Shown: in pieces, positions 5,201-8,280 of the stretch
Position numbering within the stretch: position 1 is the first letter of the stretch
Layout: every line of letters starts with the position of its first letter
Assembly: GCA_031272655.1 (NCBI GenBank)
Contig: JAISTJ010000060.1
Coordinates: forward strand, 1 to 8,280
Length of the DNA stretch: 8,280 nucleotides
Direction of reading: 5' to 3'
DNA from: Tannerella sp.
GTDB lineage: Bacteria > Bacteroidota > Bacteroidia > Bacteroidales > Tannerellaceae
The notes under the pieces: generated by a model
What the model was told of the DNA's origin: nothing
What the model saw: the letters and a program-made list of their open reading frames with translations, nothing else
The model's database searches: none
Translations under genes and position numbers: made by a program

Positions 5201-8026
5201 ATGAAGAAGGATCAGGACAAAAAGATTGGAACAGCGACAGACGCCGAGGTGGACAGCATACTGATAAAAGGCGCTCGCGTGAACAATCTAAAAAATATAG
5301 ATGTATGTATTCCGCGTGATAAGTTCGTGGTTATCACCGGATTATCGGGCAGCGGCAAGTCGTCGCTTGCATTCGACACGCTGTATGCCGAAGGGCAAAG
5401 GCGGTATGTCGAAAGTTTGTCGTCGTATGCGCGGCAGTTTTTGGGCAGGATGAACAAGCCCGAATGTGATTATATCAAGGGCATTCCGCCTGCTATAGCC
5501 ATCGAACAAAAAGTCAGCGTCCGCAATCCGCGCTCCACAGTCGGCACATCCACAGAGATTTACGAATATTTGCGGCTGCTGTTTGCGCGTATCGGCAAGA
5601 CCATTTCGCCCGTTTCCGGCAAGGAAGTGAAGAAACATCAGGTCAAAGACGTTGTAAACAAGGCGCTTTCGTATCCCGAAGGCACACGGTTCGCTATTTT
5701 CGCGCCGCTCGTGGTTCCTGAGGAAAGAACTGTTGCCAATCATCTGGAAATACTTCTTAAAGAGGGCTTTACGCGCGTAGAAATCAGCAATAAGGTTTAC
5801 AGGATAGAAGAAGCGATAAAAATTGCCGGAAGTATTAAAGCGTCTGATATTGAGATACTTATAGACAGGATGGAAGTTACCGGCGAAAAACTTCTGCGCA
5901 ACCGCCTCGCCGATTCGGTCGAAACCGCGTTTTTTGAAGGCAGGGATGAGTGCAAGCTGAAAGTGTATCTCACAGAGCAACCGGAAGAGTTTGTTTTCTC
6001 CAAACGCTTTGAGGAAGACGGCATTAAGTTCGAAGAGCCATCCGAGTTGATGTTCAATTTCAACAATCCGCTCGGAGCCTGCCCCAAGTGTGAAGGCTTC
6101 GGGATGGTGCAGGGAATAGACGAAAATCTTGTTGTGCCGGACAAAAGCCTGTCGGTTTACGAAGGTGCGGTGGTGTGCTGGAAAGGTGAGATGATGAGCG
6201 AGTGGTTGCGTGATTTTATCAACGACAGCGCTTTTTACAACTTCCCTATTCACCGCCCCTATTACGACCTTACCGATCAGGAAAAGGATCTGCTCTGGCA
6301 TGGTGCAAGCGGCGTTCGCGGCATTGATGACTTTTTCCTCTTCATTGAAAGAAATTCGTACAAGATACAATACAGGGTGATGTACGCACGGTACAGAGGC
6401 AGAACTGTTTGCCCGATGTGCAAAGGGCGGCGCCTGAAGCCCGAAGCGGGGTATATCCATGTCGGCGGCAAAGATATTTCTGAACTTGTGGCAATGCCTG
6501 TCAGCGAGCTGAAGAAGTTTTTTGATAAATTGCAACTTTCAGAAACAGAGGCTGTTATAGCCAAACGATTGTTGGTTGAAATTAATAACCGCCTTCGGTT
6601 TATGATGGAAGTCGGGTTGAGCTACCTCACTTTAGACCGCCTTTCGTCCACCCTTTCAGGAGGCGAAAGCCAGCGCATAAGCCTTGCTACTGCGCTGGGC
6701 AGCAGCCTTGTAGGATCGCTTTATATCCTCGACGAGCCAAGCATCGGGCTTCATCCGCGGGATACGGACATGCTCCTGAAAGCGTTAAAAGATCTGCAAG
6801 CGCTTGGAAATACGGTAGTTGTTGTTGAGCATGACGAGGAACTGATTCGCGCCGCCGATTATATTATTGACATCGGACCCGACGCCGGACGTCTCGGCGG
6901 CAAGATTGTTTACCAGGGCGGTATCGCAAATCTCAAAAAGAAAACTAACAGTTACACAGTGCGTTACCTTACAGGCGAGGATCAGATTGAGCCGCCGCCT
7001 TTCACCCGTCCGTGGAACCAGTATATCACGATAAAAGGCGCGCGGAAGAATAACCTGAAAATGATTGATGTCCGCTTCCCGCTTCACGTCATGACGGTCG
7101 TTACGGGTGTCAGCGGCTCGGGCAAAAGCTCGCTTGTTAAAGACATCTTCTACGAAGGCGTGAAACGGATACTCGACAACGCGCTTCCGTCGGTGGAATG
7201 CAAATCAATTACCGGCGATGTCATGCAAATAAAAGCCATAGAATTTGTTGACCAGAACTCTATCGGCAAAAGTTCACGCTCAAATCCGGTAACTTATATC
7301 GGCGCTTACGACGAAATCCGCAAACTGTATGCCGAGCAGCCGCTGTCGAAGCAGATGGACTACTCGCCGGTCTTTTTTTCGTTCAACAAAGAAGGCGGCA
7401 GATGCGAAGAATGTAAAGGCGAGGGTAAGATCACCGTCGAAATGCAGTTCATGGCCGATATTACGCTTGTATGCGAGGAATGTCATGGCAAGCGCTTCAA
7501 ACCCGAAGTGCTTGAGGTTGAATTTCACGGAGTTAATATTTACGATATGCTCGAAATGACTGTCAATCAGGCTATTGAATTTCTGTCATCCAAAAAGGAA
7601 GCGCAGGCGAAAAAGATAGCCCTCAAGTTGCAGCCGTTGCAGGATGTCGGGCTTGGATATATAAAACTCGGGCAGACGTCTTCAACTCTGTCAGGCGGTG
7701 AAAATCAGCGAGTTAAATTAGCGTATTACCTTGGTCAGGAGACACAGGATAATATGCTTTTTGTTTTCGACGAACCGACTACAGGGCTTCACTTCCACGA
7801 CATAAAGACGCTTTTGAAAGCATTTAACGCCCTGATAAACAAGGGACATACGGTTGTGATAATAGAACATCATCCCGACGTTATCAAGTGCGCCGATTAC
7901 ATCATTGATTTAGGCCCCGAAGGCGGCAAGGCGGGCGGTTACTTAGTCTGCGCCGGCAAACCCGCCGAAATAGCCGCCTGTAAACAGTCCTACACCGGCA
8001 AATTCCTGAAAAACAAGATTATGTGA
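5201..8026 (+). CDS. uvrA: Excinuclease ABC subunit A
   Basis: This is the DNA-damage sensor of nucleotide excision repair: a UvrA dimer finds bulky lesions and loads UvrB. The 941-residue protein (E. coli 940) has two ABC ATPase units. The first has Walker [10 protein letters not shown] at 47-55, signature LSGGE at 485-489 and Walker B ending Asp511-Glu512. The second has Walker [10 protein letters not shown] with Lys642, signature LSGGE at 830-834 and Asp857-Glu858. The UvrB-binding segment (about 135-250) is present, unlike in class II UvrA. Cysteine pairs lie at 294/297, 404/407 and 735/738 with 758/761. The CxxC pair at E. coli 253/256 is missing, replaced by [15 protein letters not shown]. 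About 17 extra lysine/aspartate-rich residues precede the conserved [15 protein letters not shown] at 5201 is used because the upstream TTG lies in the promoter. It could be one of two or more UvrA paralogues, as is common in Bacteroidota. Confidence 0.95.
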   Translation: MKKDQDKKIGTATDAEVDSILIKGARVNNLKNIDVCIPRDKFVVITGLSGSGKSSLAFDTLYAEGQRRYVESLSSYARQFLGRMNKPECDYIKGIPPAIAIEQKVSVRNPRSTVGTSTEIYEYLRLLFARIGKTISPVSGKEVKKHQVKDVVNKALSYPEGTRFAIFAPLVVPEERTVANHLEILLKEGFTRVEISNKVYRIEEAIKIAGSIKASDIEILIDRMEVTGEKLLRNRLADSVETAFFEGRDECKLKVYLTEQPEEFVFSKRFEEDGIKFEEPSELMFNFNNPLGACPKCEGFGMVQGIDENLVVPDKSLSVYEGAVVCWKGEMMSEWLRDFINDSAFYNFPIHRPYYDLTDQEKDLLWHGASGVRGIDDFFLFIERNSYKIQYRVMYARYRGRTVCPMCKGRRLKPEAGYIHVGGKDISELVAMPVSELKKFFDKLQLSETEAVIAKRLLVEINNRLRFMMEVGLSYLTLDRLSSTLSGGESQRISLATALGSSLVGSLYILDEPSIGLHPRDTDMLLKALKDLQALGNTVVVVEHDEELIRAADYIIDIGPDAGRLGGKIVYQGGIANLKKKTNSYTVRYLTGEDQIEPPPFTRPWNQYITIKGARKNNLKMIDVRFPLHVMTVVTGVSGSGKSSLVKDIFYEGVKRILDNALPSVECKSITGDVMQIKAIEFVDQNSIGKSSRSNPVTYIGAYDEIRKLYAEQPLSKQMDYSPVFFSFNKEGGRCEECKGEGKITVEMQFMADITLVCEECHGKRFKPEVLEVEFHGVNIYDMLEMTVNQAIEFLSSKKEAQAKKIALKLQPLQDVGLGYIKLGQTSSTLSGGENQRVKLAYYLGQETQDNMLFVFDEPTTGLHFHDIKTLLKAFNALINKGHTVVIIEHHPDVIKCADYIIDLGPEGGKAGGYLVCAGKPAEIAACKQSYTGKFLKNKIM

Positions 8027-8050
8027 GATTATTTTTCGCGAAGTTTCCGG

Positions 8051-8112
8051 ATATATTTCGTGGAATGTGGTATTTTTTTACCTACATTCCGCGAAAAAAA
8101 TATATTTTTTTT
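8051..8112 (+). terminator. Intrinsic terminator after uvrA
   Basis: The left arm 8051-8072 pairs with the right arm 8079-8105. The inner helix is CGTGGAATGT-GGTA against TACCTACATTCCGCG, with one G-T pair and one bulge. A four-A bulge (8094-8097) and the outer helix ATATATTT / AAATATAT follow. The loop is a run of Ts (8073-8078) and the stem is followed at once by a T-tract to 8112. It starts 25 nt after the uvrA stop. Confidence 0.75.
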
Positions 8113-8141
8113 GGAGGGATGGAAATTATTTGTTATTTTTG
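8110..8141 (+). promoter_or_regulatory. Bacteroidota-type promoter for the Rpn-like gene
   Basis: TTTG (8110-8113), a 20-nt spacer and TATTTTTG (8134-8141) match the full consensus. It predicts a start near 8148 and a leader of about 25 nt. The leader contains a tandem TCATCAC (8151-8157, 8158-8164). The -33 box overlaps the end of the uvrA terminator T-tract. Confidence 0.65.
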
Positions 8142-8172
8142 CAGTTGAATTCATCACTCATCACTAAAAGCT

Positions 8173-8280
8173 ATGGCAAAGTATCTCGACCCTAAGAACG
8201 ATTTGATATTCAAACTGATATTCGGCACACATAAGAACCTGTGTATCAGCTTGCTGAATAACATATTGCCGTTTGACAGC
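8173..8280 (+). CDS. Rpn-family recombination-promoting nuclease / PD-(D/E)XK putative transposase (5' part)
   Basis: Only the first 36 codons are in the window and the frame is open to the edge. The start MAKYLDPKNDLIFKLIFG, followed by a short segment and SLLNNILPFD, is the hallmark N-terminus of the PDDEXK_2 (TIGR01784/PF12784-type) family, recognised by recall. Members are PD-(D/E)XK DNA endonucleases related to E. coli RpnA, which raise RecA-independent recombination; many are annotated as transposases and occur in many copies in Bacteroidota. The catalytic residues lie beyond the window, so activity and completeness cannot be judged. It has its own promoter and is separated from uvrA by a terminator. 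No inverted repeat or target duplication is visible on this side. Confidence 0.8.
   Translation, partial: MAKYLDPKNDLIFKLIFGTHKNLCISLLNNILPFDS

Noticed and set aside
5342..6535. Long open frame (397 codons) antisense to uvrA
   Set aside because: It lies wholly inside uvrA, whose ATPase motifs are unmistakable. Its peptide has no recognisable domain. Long antisense frames are common opposite conserved genes.
1..8280. A new defence, secretion or biosynthetic gene system
   Set aside because: Each complete gene belongs to a known housekeeping family and the neighbours do not form a pathway. Only the cut nuclease gene at the right edge hints at an accessory region beyond the window.

Overview
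The window looks like ordinary chromosome from a Bacteroidota (most likely Bacteroidales) bacterium. Three things point there. Several genes are preceded by the Bacteroidota sigma-factor motif (TTTG, about 20 nt, TAnnTTTG). The V/A-type ATPase subunit B, PdxB and UvrA sequences read like Bacteroidales versions. The gene at the right edge opens like the Rpn/PD-(D/E)XK 'transposase' genes common in that group. This assignment is by recall, not by a database search.

Layout from left to right: the last 14 codons of an unidentified + strand gene (1-45); pdxB (68-1264, +), first pathway-specific dehydrogenase of de novo vitamin B6 synthesis; a GNAT acetyltransferase of the phosphinothricin/methionine-sulfone type (1261-1761, +) that overlaps pdxB by 4 bases; V/A-type ATPase subunit B (1732-3054, -), convergent with the acetyltransferase and overlapping it by 30 bases; a short divergent promoter region; citrate synthase (3138-4481, +); a 78-bp convergent gap with a small 15-bp tandem repeat; a non-haem ferritin (4560-5045, -); a 155-bp divergent promoter region; uvrA (5201-8026, +); a terminator followed directly by a promoter; and the start of an Rpn-family nuclease gene cut by the window edge (8173-8280, +).

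The genes do not form one pathway. They are mostly single-gene housekeeping units covering cofactor synthesis, ion-pumping ATPase, TCA entry, iron storage and nucleotide excision repair. Only the unidentified first gene, pdxB and the acetyltransferase look co-transcribed.

I see no convincing undescribed multi-gene system. The most interesting points are: (i) a dispersed palindromic repeat of the GTCATTGCGAGG...GAAGCAATC type inserted in frame inside pdxB and translated as part of the enzyme, as Rickettsia palindromic elements are; (ii) a UvrA that has lost one CxxC pair of its first zinc site but keeps the UvrB-binding region; (iii) a V/A-ATPase B subunit gene standing apart from its usual operon.
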